From Mangrovihabitans endophyticus (lineage in GTDB: Bacteria > Actinomycetota > Actinomycetes > Mycobacteriales > Micromonosporaceae), in NCBI RefSeq assembly GCF_014646155.1, contig NZ_BMMX01000033.1:1-61793 (forward strand): 61,793 nt of DNA. The letters run 5' to 3'. Positions within the stretch are counted from its first letter, which is position 1; each line of letters begins with the position of its first letter. The position numbers and the translations under genes were made by a program. The notes under the pieces were generated by a model. The model made no database searches. It worked only from the letters and a program-made list of their open reading frames with translations, and was not told where the DNA came from. Of this stretch, positions 41,045 through 50,070 are shown one piece after another.

Positions 41045-41176
41045 CGGCATGGTCCTTCGTTCCGGCCGTCCACAATATCGAAACGTCCAGTTGCGAGGCT
41101 GCTACGCAGAGACGAGTATCCCTGGAGCGTGCCGGATCACTCCTTCTCGGACGGCATGCATCGGGGAGGAACCGGC

Positions 41177-43828
41177 ATGTCGCCGCATCCGACATTCACG
41201 CCTTGGCACCGGTTAGCCGTTGCCGCCACCGCATCACTAGCTGTGATCATCACACCCGCCATGTCCGCCGCGGCGTCGCCCGCCGGCAAGGACCGGCCGG
41301 AGCCGTACCGCAGGCACGTCGCGGTCGCCGCCGACCGGGCGCAGCAGGTCGGCCAGCCGCGGTCGCTCGCCGCCGACGAGGACGAGGGGGAGGACCCCGA
41401 GGAGATCGCCGAGCAGGCGGAACAGTACGCCGAGGCGCGCAGCGCCCCGGGCATCGTGGCGCCGGGCGCCTACTCCGCGGCCTGGGCACAGCAGCAGGCC
41501 CTGCCGAAGACGTCCGGGCGGTGGCAGTCGGTCACCGACGTGCCGTACAACTCGGACGACCCGCGCTATCGCGACATCGAAAGCAACTCGTCGGGTGGCG
41601 CCGGGTTCGTCACCGGGCGGATCACCGGCATGGCCGCCGACTCCCTGGGTTATGTGTACGCCGGAGCGGCCAACGGCGGCGTCTGGCGCTCGCGCACCGG
41701 CGGCGGTCGGTGGCAGCCGATCGCCGACCGGGTGTCCTCGCCGTCCACCGGAGACCTGCGCCTGGACCGTGCGGGCCGGCTGTGGTGGGCCACCGGCGAG
41801 GCCAACACCAGCGCCAGCTCGTTCGTGGGCAGCGGGGTGTACGTGCTGCGCGACCCGCGGCACGGCTCGTTCCGCCCCGCCGATCGGGTGGGCGGCACCG
41901 AGTTGGAGAGCACCATCATCCGCAAGCTGCGGTTCTTCGGGGACACCGTGTGGGCGGCGACCAACCGGGGCGCCTATTCGCACTCGCTGACCAGGCTGTC
42001 CGGGCCGTGGAAGCGGGAGTTCGCGCCGAACCCGTCGTACCTGCCGGGCGGCGCTCAGGCGGCCGACGCCGACGCGGCGTACAAGAACATCATCAACGAC
42101 TTCGCGGCCGACCCGAAGCACCCGGACCGGGTGATCATCGCCGCCGGGTGGCGCAGCGGCGACGACTACAACGGCTTCTACACCCGCCGCGGCGGTGCCT
42201 GGCAGCGGACCGTGCTGGCCGGTGAGATGCCCTCGGACGCGGCAAACGTGGGCATGGTGACCTTGGCGCCATCGGCGGACGGCTCGCGGTACTACGCCAT
42301 CGAGCAGTCGCCGACGCAGCTCACCACCAACCCGGACAGCGCGCTGCAGGGCATCTATGTGTCCCGCTCCGGTTCGCCGTTCGGGCCGTGGACGCTGGGC
42401 GCGGACTACCGGGAACTGGCCGCCTCCGGTTCGGCGCTGACCGATCCGGGCTACATGCCCGGCGTGCAGTCCTGGTACAACCAGTTCCTCCAGGTCGACC
42501 CGGCCGACCCGGACCACGTGTATGTGGGGCTGGAGGAGGTCTTCGAGTCGGCCGACGGCGGTGCGCACTGGACCACGCCCGGGCCGTACTGGAACTTCGG
42601 CTTCGCGTGCTGGAGCATCGACCCGTCGAAGCAGACCGGTGACTGTCATCAGACCACCCACCCGGATCAGCACTCGGCCGCGGTCACCCGGCTGCACGGC
42701 AAACCCTATCTGGTGGTCGGCGACGACGGCGGCGCCTACCGCCGTCCGGTGCACGGTGCGGCGGACGCGGACGGGCATGCCACCGACTGGCGGTCGCTGA
42801 ACGACGGCACCATGGACGTGCTGCAGTACTACTCGGTCGGAGTGGGCCGGGACCGCGGCGGCGTGGCCGTCTCCGGTGGATTGCAGGACAACGGACAGTC
42901 GCTGCTCCGGCCGTACGACCGGGTGATGGGTTCGAACTTCGGCGGTGACGGCACCGACACCATCGTGGATCCGCGCAACGGGTGCAACATCGCCGAGGAG
43001 TACGTCTACCTGGACATCTGGGTGACCCAGAACTGCGCGGTCAACGACGGGTCGTGGGTGACGGATCCGTCGCTGGCCACCAGCTACGAGGTGGCGCCGC
43101 CGGACAACGAGACGGGCGCGGCCCGGTTCGTCGCGCCGATCACCGCGGACCCCCGCGACTCCCGGCTGTGGATCGCCGGCGGCCAGCACGTCTGGATCCA
43201 GCGTCACGGCTTCGCGATCCGGTCCGGGGACGAGTGGCGGAGCCTGTTCGACCTCGGCGACGGTCACGTGGCCACGGCGGTCGCCACGTCCGGCGGCTAC
43301 GTCTACGCCGGCTGGTGCGGGCCGTGCAACAACCAGGGCTTCACCCGCGGCATCGCGGTCGGCCGCACCGACGGCAGCGGATGGCACCAGCTCACCCTGC
43401 CGGTCGAGGGCACGCTACCGAACCGGTACGTGTCCGGCTTCGACGTCGACGGCCGCAACCCGCGGCATGTCGTGGTGGCGATCAACGGCTTCTCGCGAAA
43501 ATGGACCGAGGGCCCCGGCGCGGGCGTCGGGCACGTCTTCGAGAGCTACGACGCCGGGAGCCACTGGACCGACATCTCCGCGAACCTGCCGGACGTGCCG
43601 GCGAACACGGTCAGCATGGTCGACGGTGGTGGGCTGGCACTGGGCACCGACACCGGGATCTTCTACCGGCCGGAGCGGGAGCGGCGCTGGTCGGTCCTGG
43701 GACACGACCTGCCGACGACCACCACCCTGCAACTGAAGACCGGGCCGACCGGCCGGAACCTGTACGCGGCCACGCACGGCCGGGGCATCTGGCAGTTCGA
43801 CCTGTCCGCTTTGCGCCGCCACCACTGA
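41177..43828 (+). CDS. Large secreted beta-propeller (BNR/Asp-box) protein
   Basis: 883 residues. Signal peptide (LAVAATASLAVIITPAMSAA) followed by an acidic segment (DEDEGEDPEEIAEQAEQYAE), then about 780 residues of WD40/YVTN/BNR-type blades. Asp-box-like SADGGAHW and SYDAGSHW mark it as related to sialidases or xyloglucanases (GH74). Catalytic residues could not be assigned. Start ATG 41177 has GGGAGG seven bases upstream. The frame is open to 41129. Probably an extracellular polysaccharide-binding or hydrolysing protein. Confidence 0.75.
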   Translation: MSPHPTFTPWHRLAVAATASLAVIITPAMSAAASPAGKDRPEPYRRHVAVAADRAQQVGQPRSLAADEDEGEDPEEIAEQAEQYAEARSAPGIVAPGAYSAAWAQQQALPKTSGRWQSVTDVPYNSDDPRYRDIESNSSGGAGFVTGRITGMAADSLGYVYAGAANGGVWRSRTGGGRWQPIADRVSSPSTGDLRLDRAGRLWWATGEANTSASSFVGSGVYVLRDPRHGSFRPADRVGGTELESTIIRKLRFFGDTVWAATNRGAYSHSLTRLSGPWKREFAPNPSYLPGGAQAADADAAYKNIINDFAADPKHPDRVIIAAGWRSGDDYNGFYTRRGGAWQRTVLAGEMPSDAANVGMVTLAPSADGSRYYAIEQSPTQLTTNPDSALQGIYVSRSGSPFGPWTLGADYRELAASGSALTDPGYMPGVQSWYNQFLQVDPADPDHVYVGLEEVFESADGGAHWTTPGPYWNFGFACWSIDPSKQTGDCHQTTHPDQHSAAVTRLHGKPYLVVGDDGGAYRRPVHGAADADGHATDWRSLNDGTMDVLQYYSVGVGRDRGGVAVSGGLQDNGQSLLRPYDRVMGSNFGGDGTDTIVDPRNGCNIAEEYVYLDIWVTQNCAVNDGSWVTDPSLATSYEVAPPDNETGAARFVAPITADPRDSRLWIAGGQHVWIQRHGFAIRSGDEWRSLFDLGDGHVATAVATSGGYVYAGWCGPCNNQGFTRGIAVGRTDGSGWHQLTLPVEGTLPNRYVSGFDVDGRNPRHVVVAINGFSRKWTEGPGAGVGHVFESYDAGSHWTDISANLPDVPANTVSMVDGGGLALGTDTGIFYRPERERRWSVLGHDLPTTTTLQLKTGPTGRNLYAATHGRGIWQFDLSALRRHH

Positions 43829-43838
43829 TCCCTCAAAG

Positions 43839-43879
43839 GGCCCCGGGGCCGGTAGCGGACACCGCGCCGCCCCGGGGCC
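43839..43879. terminator. Hairpin between convergent genes
   Basis: GGCCCCGGGG (43839-43848) and CCCCGGGGCC (43870-43879) pair perfectly. They lie 11 bp after one stop codon and 55 bp before the stop of the converging gene. Confidence 0.65.
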
Positions 43880-43919
43880 GATTCGTGCCCACGCCCGCTC
43901 GCCGCAGGCCGGCCAACGG

Positions 43920-43936
43920 CTGCGAAACACGGCCTA
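43920..43936. repeat. 17-bp inverted repeat, left copy
   Basis: CTGCGAAACACGGCCTA. Its exact reverse complement is at 44681-44697, so the two flank one gene. The gene's TAG stop codon lies inside this copy. A related copy in direct orientation is at about 44722-44737. Confidence 0.8.
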
Positions 43937-44641
43937 AGCCAGCAGGGTCTCGCGCATGGTCTTGCCGGGGTTGAACGTCCCGACGACGCGGTCCGCGCGG
44001 GGGTCCAGCACGTCCACTGAGTTGTTGCGTCGCATCAGCTCGCGGACCGGTGGTGGCAGCGGGGGAGGCTCCGACATGGCGTCGTGCAGGGCGCGTGTGG
44101 CGGAGATGAGCCGGACCGCCAGGGTCGCCGCGTCGGTGTCCACGCGGACACGACCGAACTCCCAGCCGGCCACGGTGAGGTCCAGCACCTCGAACATCCG
44201 GTCCAGCAGCGGCTCCGCGGAGGTCACCCGCACCGCCCGCCGCGCGCCCGCCCCGATGGTGGGCGCCGCCGCGGCCACATGCACGTACGGGTGGAGGCCG
44301 CCCGGCAGGGCGAACAGCGGCCAGCGCAGCCACCGTCCGGCGTCGCGCCACAAGGGGCGATAGTTGCTGCGGTCGACCCGCACCCCGGCGCCGGTCTGGC
44401 GGTGCAGGTGATCGGCCTGGGCGAGCATCTCCTGGTGCGCCGCGTCGGCCACCTCGCGGACGATCTCACTCGCCACGGCCAGCCCGTCGTCGCCGTCCAG
44501 CAGGCGGGTGACCTGCTCGGCCTGGTCGGCGAACGGGAGTTGTTGCTGCGGCCCGAAACCGTGCCGCAGCTCGTGCAGCAGGGCGTGCTGCCGCTGCGGG
44601 TCCTGTTCGACCCGCCGTCTGCCCAGGCCGAACCATCGCAT
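43934..44641 (-). CDS. Hypothetical protein flanked by inverted repeats
   Basis: 235 residues, no family recognised. It starts MRWFGLGRRRVEQDPQRQHA and has an Ala-rich central part (HPYVHVAAAAPTIGAGARRA) and helical C-terminal region (ATLAVRLISATRALHDAMSE), with a final NSVDVLDPRADRVVG. No signal peptide or membrane helix. The gene is bracketed by a perfect 17-bp inverted repeat (43920-43936 and 44681-44697), an unusual arrangement that could reflect a mobile cassette or REP-like elements. Confidence 0.6.
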   Translation of the reverse strand: MRWFGLGRRRVEQDPQRQHALLHELRHGFGPQQQLPFADQAEQVTRLLDGDDGLAVASEIVREVADAAHQEMLAQADHLHRQTGAGVRVDRSNYRPLWRDAGRWLRWPLFALPGGLHPYVHVAAAAPTIGAGARRAVRVTSAEPLLDRMFEVLDLTVAGWEFGRVRVDTDAATLAVRLISATRALHDAMSEPPPLPPPVRELMRRNNSVDVLDPRADRVVGTFNPGKTMRETLLA

Positions 44642-44680
44642 GACGCCTCGTCTCCACCGGCTTCCAGAACCCCGCCATGC

Positions 44681-44697
44681 TAGGCCGTGTTTCGCAG
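44681..44697. repeat. 17-bp inverted repeat, right copy
   Basis: TAGGCCGTGTTTCGCAG, the reverse complement of 43920-43936, 40 bp upstream of the flanked gene's start. About 15 bp further a degenerate copy of the whole left unit (GGCCGGCCATGGCCTGCGAA, 44709-44728) follows. Confidence 0.8.
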
Positions 44698-44870
44698 TCT
44701 CGCCGCGGGCCGGCCATGGCCTGCGAAACCGGCCTGGTGCGGTGCCCAGGAACGGACGCCGGGCCGCGCCGGATGGCTGCGAAGCGCATTCACCGGAAAA
44801 ACCGACCAAAACTCGGATTTCGGGTAGCTTGCTGAGTGAACCTCAACGCTGCCCGACGAGAGGACCGACC

Positions 44871-45206
44871 ATGACCGAGCGAACCATCACGGCGCAGGGA
44901 TATCCGCTGTGGGCGGCCGAGGTCCCCTCGGGCAGCGCGGAGCAGCCGTTGATGACCGACGCCGGCGAGGTGGTCACCGAGGACCTGGTCGACTTCATCT
45001 TCCCGCACACCTACCGGGTGGTCGCCTGGGAGCACACCGTGGCGGCGGACGGGTCGGGCGCGGTGCTGCCGATTCTGGCCGGCGGCCGGGGCGACGCCGA
45101 GCAGTTCTACCAGTTCGCCGAGGAGCGCGAGGAGGCGGAGAACCTGGCCCGGCTGCGCATCCGCGAGCAACTGCGCGCGAAGAGGGCGCCGATGGGCGCG
45201 CGCTGA
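44871..45206 (+). CDS. Small hypothetical protein (111 aa)
   Basis: Soluble and acidic. It begins MTERTITAQGYPLWAAEVPS, then VVTEDLVDFIFPHTYRVVAW, and ends in a charged helix (EEREEAENLARLRIREQLRA). No family recognised. AGAGGACC lies just upstream of ATG 44871. Stands alone between the inverted-repeat region and the solute-binding protein genes. Confidence 0.6.
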   Translation: MTERTITAQGYPLWAAEVPSGSAEQPLMTDAGEVVTEDLVDFIFPHTYRVVAWEHTVAADGSGAVLPILAGGRGDAEQFYQFAEEREEAENLARLRIREQLRAKRAPMGAR

Positions 45207-45224
45207 GGGCGCCCGCGCAGCGTA

Positions 45225-45253
45225 TTGACCAACACCGATCACGTGCCTAGCCT
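45225..45253 (+). promoter_or_regulatory. Promoter of the solute-binding protein genes
   Basis: TTGACC (45225-45230), a 17-bp spacer and TAGCCT (45248-45253), about 31 bp upstream of ATG 45285. A fair match to a vegetative actinobacterial promoter. Confidence 0.55.
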
Positions 45254-45284
45254 CTGATGTGCTGATGGTGAACGCTTGTTCGCC

Positions 45285-46265
45285 ATGCGTACATGGGGAG
45301 GCGTGGACATCATCGCTCGCCGTGCCGTTGCCGGGCTGACCGCCGTCGTTCTGTCGGCGTGCGCCACGGGCCTGCTGGTGGCGTGTTCCGAACCGGCCGA
45401 CGACGGCGTCGACCACCTCGATGTGGGCATCGTCCCGGTCATCGACGTCGCGCCGCTCTATCTCGGCATCGACCGCGGCTTCTTCGCCGCCCAGCGCCTG
45501 AAGCTGACGCCGAAGCCGAGCCAGGCGGGCGCGACCGTGACGGCCGCGGTGGTGGCCGGTGACGAGCAGATCGGATTCTCCAACAACACGTCGCTGCTGA
45601 TCGCCGCCTCCAAGGGGGTGCCGCTGCGCATCGTCGCGGCGGGCAATCAGGCGGCGGGCGGCGACTACGCGGCCATCTTCGCCCGCGACGACAGCGGCAT
45701 CACCGCACCGTCCGACCTCGCGGGCAAGCGCATCGCGGTCAACAACCTGGGCAACGTGGGGCCGCTGACGGTGAACGCCGGGCTCGAAGCGAGCGGCGTC
45801 GACATCTCCGGGGTGCAGTTCGTGGAGATCCCGTTCCCACAGATGGGTGCGGCGCTCACCCAGCGGCGGATCGACGCGGCCTGGGCGGTGGAGCCGTTCG
45901 CCAGCGCCATCAAGCAGGGCGGCGGCGTGCACGTGGTGATGCGGCCGTACCCGCTGATCGCGGCGCATTTCCCGGTCGCTTCCTACTTCACCGGTACGGC
46001 GTACGCGAAATCCGATCCGGACGTGGTCCGCCGGTTCCGTACGGCGATGAACCGCTCGCTGACCTACGCCCAGAATCACCCGGCGGAGGTCCGGCGGATC
46101 TTGCCGAGCTACATCGACCTGCCGCCCGAGGTGGCCGCGCACGTGGTGCTGCCGGAGTGGAGTCCCGACGTGGGCGCGCCGCTGCTGCGCCGCACGGCGG
46201 ACCTCGCGCGCCGGTACGGCTATCTGACCACCGAGCCCGACGTCGCCCGGCTGACCGGCGGATGA
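45285..46265 (+). CDS. NitT/TauT-type solute-binding lipoprotein
   Basis: 326 residues. Lipobox-like VVLSACATGLLVACSEP near residue 30. VGIVPVIDVAPLYLGIDRGF, GDEQIGFSNNTSLLIAASKG and DLAGKRIAVNNLGNVGPLTV are the pattern of the NMT1/ThiY, SsuA-type periplasmic binding proteins for thiamine precursors, sulfonates or nitrate. No permease or ATPase gene accompanies it. The gene overlaps the next one by 4 nt (ATGA). Start ATG 45285. TTG 45276 and GTG 45303 are alternatives. Confidence 0.82.
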   Translation: MRTWGGVDIIARRAVAGLTAVVLSACATGLLVACSEPADDGVDHLDVGIVPVIDVAPLYLGIDRGFFAAQRLKLTPKPSQAGATVTAAVVAGDEQIGFSNNTSLLIAASKGVPLRIVAAGNQAAGGDYAAIFARDDSGITAPSDLAGKRIAVNNLGNVGPLTVNAGLEASGVDISGVQFVEIPFPQMGAALTQRRIDAAWAVEPFASAIKQGGGVHVVMRPYPLIAAHFPVASYFTGTAYAKSDPDVVRRFRTAMNRSLTYAQNHPAEVRRILPSYIDLPPEVAAHVVLPEWSPDVGAPLLRRTADLARRYGYLTTEPDVARLTGG

Positions 46266-47239
46266 GCGCCCATCCAGTGCGGCTGACGCTGGCGGTCAGC
46301 GACTACGACCACGTCCGGGATCTAACCGCGGGCCGGATCGCGGTGGAGGGTGTGGAACTGACCTGCCTGCAGATGCCGGTCGAGGAGATCTTCTTCCGTT
46401 TCACCGCGTTCCGCGAATGGCACGTGTCGGAGCTGTCGCTGGCCAAGTACGTGACGATGGTCGCGGCGCGGGAGCCGGTGGCGGCGATCCCGGTGTTCCC
46501 GTCGCGCGTCTTCCGGCATTCCGCCATTTACGTACGCGGCGGCGGGCACGTCCGCGAGCCGGCCGACCTGGCGGGTGCCCGCATCGGCGTGCCGGAATGG
46601 TTCCAGACCGCCGGTGTGTGGGCGCGTGGCGTGCTGGCCCACGAGTTCGGCCTGCGGCTGACGGACGTGCGGTGGGTGCAGGCGGGCCTGCGGCAGCCCG
46701 GTCGGCAGGAACAGTTCACCCCGCCGGCCGGCATGACCGTCGTGGTGGAGTCCGGCCGCAGCCTGATCGACATGTTGCTGGCCGGGGATCTGGACGCCAT
46801 CGTCACGGCCCGTCCGCCGGAGGGCGCGGAGCATGCCATCGTGCCGCTGTTCCCGGACGCCGCGGAGCGGGAGAGGGAGTGGCATCGGCGCACCGGAGTG
46901 CAGCCGATCATGCACGTGATCGCCCTGCGCGGGGACGTCCTGGACGCCCATCCCTGGGTGGCGGCGAACCTCTATCAGGCGTTCGTCGAGGCACGCGACC
47001 GGAGTCTGGCGCGCGTGGCGGATCTGAACGTGTCGCGCTTCCCGGTGCCGTGGCTTCAGACGTACGCGCGTGCGGCGGCCGCGGACTTCGGCGGCGACCC
47101 GTTCCCGTACGGCGTGGAGGCGAACCGGCCCACCTTGGAGGCGTTCCTCGGATATGCCCATGAGCAGGGGCTGACGCCCAGGCTGTTGCGGGTCGAAGAG
47201 TTGTTTCCCGCCCAGGTCCGGCGGCAGTACCGCATCTGA
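46262..47239 (+). CDS. Dihydroxyphthalate-decarboxylase-like / binding-protein-fold enzyme
   Basis: 325 residues. VRLTLAVSDYDHVRDLTAGR, LQMPVEEIFFRF, YVRGGGHVREPADLAGARIG, VPEWFQTAGVWARGVLAHEF and DAIVTARPPEG match the family of 4,5-dihydroxyphthalate decarboxylase and related solute-binding-fold proteins. No signal peptide, so it is cytoplasmic. It is translationally coupled to the lipoprotein before it, which suggests that one binds and the other converts an aromatic or pyrimidine-type compound. The substrate is an open question. Confidence 0.75.
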   Translation: MSAHPVRLTLAVSDYDHVRDLTAGRIAVEGVELTCLQMPVEEIFFRFTAFREWHVSELSLAKYVTMVAAREPVAAIPVFPSRVFRHSAIYVRGGGHVREPADLAGARIGVPEWFQTAGVWARGVLAHEFGLRLTDVRWVQAGLRQPGRQEQFTPPAGMTVVVESGRSLIDMLLAGDLDAIVTARPPEGAEHAIVPLFPDAAEREREWHRRTGVQPIMHVIALRGDVLDAHPWVAANLYQAFVEARDRSLARVADLNVSRFPVPWLQTYARAAAADFGGDPFPYGVEANRPTLEAFLGYAHEQGLTPRLLRVEELFPAQVRRQYRI

Positions 47240-47478
47240 GGCCGGCGGCACACGGGCGATGAGTCCCGGGACGTTAAGAAGCCGCTGCGAATTCCACGGG
47301 GGAAGAACTCGCAACGGCCTCTCCCTACGGTAAAGGCACCGGGTGCCGCCTGTCCAGCGTGCATCGTCGGATTCGTGAAAAGCTCTGCCTAATCGCAGCG
47401 CCGCCCGCCTAGCCGGAGGCGCTTCGGCTCCGAATCACCGGTGTCGTTCTCCGCGCCGATGAGGAGGGGTGCAGGCTT

Positions 47479-49182
47479 GTGTTATCTGAAAGTGAGCATG
47501 CAGCTACGTACGGTCCTGTCCCGACCACTGTGGCCGGCCGGTACCGCCTGCTCGCACCCGTCGGCTCCGGCGGCATGGGCCGGGTCTGGCGGGCACGTGA
47601 CGAACTGCTCGGGCGCGACGTCGCGCTGAAGGAGCTCCGTCCGCCGGATGCAGCGACCCCGCAAGCCCGGAATGCGGCGCAGGCGGAGATCGAACGCGAG
47701 GCACGCGCCGCCGCCCGGCTGGACCACCCGGGCGTGGTGCGGATCTTCGACGTGGTCCGCGCCTCCGGCCGCTCCTGGCTGGTCATGGAATACGTCCCGG
47801 CGGATTCGCTGGCCGGGGTGATCCGGCGGACGGGACCGCTGCCGCACCGCGAGGCGGCGCGCATCGGGCTCGCCGTGCTGGACGCACTGTCCGCCGCGCA
47901 CGACGCCGGGGTCCTGCATCGGGACGTCAAACCGGAGAACGTGCTGGTGGTGGACGGCGGTCGGGTGGTGCTGGCCGACTTCGGGCTGGCCACGGTCGGC
48001 CCGGTAGTCGCGGCTGCGGACGGTCGCGAGGAGCCGCTACGGGGTTCGCCACACTACGTCGCGCCCGAGCGGGTCCGCGACGGCCTGTCCAACGCCGCGA
48101 CAGACCTGTGGTCGTTGGGCGCCACCCTGTACGCCGCGGTGGAGGGCCGGCCGCCGTTCGCGCGGCCGAGTGTCGCCGAGTCGCTCGCGGCGCTGCTGGC
48201 CGGCGAGTCCGATCCGGTGACACATCCCGGGCCGCTGCATCCGGTCATCGCGCGGCTGCTGGAGGCGGCGCCGGCTCGGCGATACTCCGTGGCGCAGGCG
48301 CGTGCGGAGCTGCGGTCGGTCGCCGGCCGTGCCATCGGGGTGGTCACCATGCCCGCGCCGGGCCGCGGTCCGGACGCCGGCCCGGACCGCGGCCCGGACA
48401 GGGGCGTGGTCGCGGCGGAAGCGGCGAACCGGGGCGCCATCGCGGCGGTGCCGGCCGGTGTGTCGTGGCGCCGGCCCGGCCGGCCGAGGCGGCTGGCGCT
48501 GACCGTGGCCGGCGCCGGGGCCGCCGTTGCGGTGGCCGCCGGGGCTGCGGCGATCGGCTGGGGCCAGCCCGGCGCCGGTCGGTCCGCCGGGCCGTCCCCG
48601 GTGGCCTCGATCGTGTCGGCCGGTTCGCCCTGTTCCGGCGCCGCCTTCCGAGCCGTGGCCGAGGCGTCGGCGGATCCGGACGTACCGGCCGACACGGTGC
48701 CCGCGGGCTGGGTGTGGCGGCATGATCCGGCCGGCTTCGACGTGGCGTTGCCGTCCGGCTGGCGTCGTGCCGCGGTGGGCGACACGGTGTGTTTCCGCGA
48801 CGCGGACGGCGCCCGGAGTTTCACCGTCGCCGCAGCCCATCCGGACAGCGGCGAGCCGCTGCAGTATTGGCAACAGGCGGAAAAGCGGCAGACCGGCGAC
48901 GGCGAACTGCCCGGATATCGCCGGATCAGCATGGACGTCCAGCTCGTGCCCGGTGGGGGTGCCGACTGGGAGTACCTGTGGGAACCCCGTGGCGGGCGCC
49001 GACTGCACACGTACCGCGCCTTGCTGCCGGCCGGACGACGTACGTACCAGTTGTCCTGGACCACCGCGGACTTTGACTGGTCGCGCAGCGCCGACATGCG
49101 CAGCCGGGTGCTCTCCGGCTTTCGGGACAGCGCGGCACCACGGTCCACATGGGCCGTCCCATCACCCCCCGGAAGCAAGTGA
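47479..49182 (+). CDS. PknB-type Ser/Thr kinase, single-pass membrane
   Basis: 567 residues. Kinase domain about 20-275: glycine loop VGSGGMGRVW, Lys in DVALKEL, catalytic HRDVKPENVLVV, DFGLA and SPHYVAPERV. Juxtamembrane GPDAGPDRGPDRG repeats precede one transmembrane helix (LALTVAGAGAAVAVAAGAAA). The extracellular part (about 365-567) is a sensor-like domain with WVWRHDPAGFDVALPSGWRR. Start GTG 47479 follows GAGGAGGGG by nine bases. Its stop codon lies inside a 16-bp palindrome. Followed by a surface protein and a sortase gene, so a role in cell-surface control is possible. Confidence 0.87.
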   Translation: MLSESEHAATYGPVPTTVAGRYRLLAPVGSGGMGRVWRARDELLGRDVALKELRPPDAATPQARNAAQAEIEREARAAARLDHPGVVRIFDVVRASGRSWLVMEYVPADSLAGVIRRTGPLPHREAARIGLAVLDALSAAHDAGVLHRDVKPENVLVVDGGRVVLADFGLATVGPVVAAADGREEPLRGSPHYVAPERVRDGLSNAATDLWSLGATLYAAVEGRPPFARPSVAESLAALLAGESDPVTHPGPLHPVIARLLEAAPARRYSVAQARAELRSVAGRAIGVVTMPAPGRGPDAGPDRGPDRGVVAAEAANRGAIAAVPAGVSWRRPGRPRRLALTVAGAGAAVAVAAGAAAIGWGQPGAGRSAGPSPVASIVSAGSPCSGAAFRAVAEASADPDVPADTVPAGWVWRHDPAGFDVALPSGWRRAAVGDTVCFRDADGARSFTVAAAHPDSGEPLQYWQQAEKRQTGDGELPGYRRISMDVQLVPGGGADWEYLWEPRGGRRLHTYRALLPAGRRTYQLSWTTADFDWSRSADMRSRVLSGFRDSAAPRSTWAVPSPPGSK

Positions 49183-49190
49183 TCACTTGC
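49175..49190. promoter_or_regulatory. 16-bp perfect palindrome over the kinase stop codon
   Basis: GCAAGTGATCACTTGC. The TGA stop of the kinase gene (49180-49182) is part of it. A second dyad with AGTGA and TCACT arms follows at 49191-49207. Both lie about 70-100 bp upstream of the surface protein gene and look like operators for that gene. Confidence 0.6.
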
Positions 49191-49275
49191 AGTGAAAGTT
49201 GCTCACTTTTCCCACCCACCACTCCGCCGGTTCCGAATCCCTTTCGATCCGCACCCGATGAAGAAGGAGAAAACA

Positions 49276-50064
49276 GTGCGACTGCGCCGAACTCTTCTGG
49301 CCCTTCCCGCAGCGGCTGCCCTGCTGTTCGTCACGCCGACCGCGGCGCTCGCCGACGAAACCGTGCACGTGAAGCTGGACCCGCTGAACAACTCGGGAGC
49401 CTCGGGCACGGCCACCCTGACCGCCACCGACGACGGTGACCTCAAGGTCAGCATCCGCTCCGAGGGGCTCGTGCCGAACTCTCCGCACGCCCAGCACCTG
49501 CACGGCTCCACCGATGGGCGAGACTTCCACTGCCCGGACATGTCGGCCGACAAGGACGGCAACGGTTACCTCAGCACCGAGGAGGGCGTGCCGGTCTACG
49601 GCGACATCAACGTTTCGCTGACCACCACCGGCGACGTCACCAAGGCCAGCGGTCTGGCCGTCGACCGGTTCCCCAAGGCGGACGCCAACGGTGATCTGAC
49701 CTATGACCGGACCATTGCGGCCGCCGACCTTCCGGACGGTCTCATCGCGCATCTCAAGGATCTGCACATCGTCCAGCACGGCATCGACGCCAACGACAAC
49801 GGCAAGTACGACATGGACGCGCTGGGCGAGTCGACGCTGGCCAAGTCCGCCGGGCTGTCCGGCATCCCGGAGGAGGCCACCGACCCGGCCACCTGCGGCA
49901 TGATTTCCGGCGCCGCTGCCGGATCGGTGCCGGTGGGCGGCGTGGAGACCGGTGACGGTAGCACCCGGCACGACGCCGCCGGGATGTACGCCGTCGGCGG
50001 TGTCGCCCTGCTGGGCGCCGCCGGCGCGTTCCTCGCCCGTCGTCGGCTGCGCGCGCAGAGCTGA
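49276..50064 (+). CDS. Secreted CHRD-like surface protein with C-terminal anchor
   Basis: 262 residues. Signal peptide LLALPAAAALLFVTPTAALA. A beta-rich domain (VHVKLDPLNNSGASGTATLT, then PHAQHLHGSTDGRDFHC) resembles the CHRD/superoxide-dismutase-like fold. Two possible calcium loops (DKDGNGYLS and DANDNGKYD). The C-terminus is GGVETGDGSTRH, a hydrophobic helix (AAGMYAVGGVALLGAAGAFL) and RRRLR, which resembles a sorting signal with VETG in place of LPxTG. Start GTG 49276 is six bases after GGAG. ATG 49258 is possible. The sortase gene follows by 6 bp, so this is its likely substrate. Confidence 0.78.
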   Translation: MRLRRTLLALPAAAALLFVTPTAALADETVHVKLDPLNNSGASGTATLTATDDGDLKVSIRSEGLVPNSPHAQHLHGSTDGRDFHCPDMSADKDGNGYLSTEEGVPVYGDINVSLTTTGDVTKASGLAVDRFPKADANGDLTYDRTIAAADLPDGLIAHLKDLHIVQHGIDANDNGKYDMDALGESTLAKSAGLSGIPEEATDPATCGMISGAAAGSVPVGGVETGDGSTRHDAAGMYAVGGVALLGAAGAFLARRRLRAQS

Positions 50065-50070
50065 GCGACG

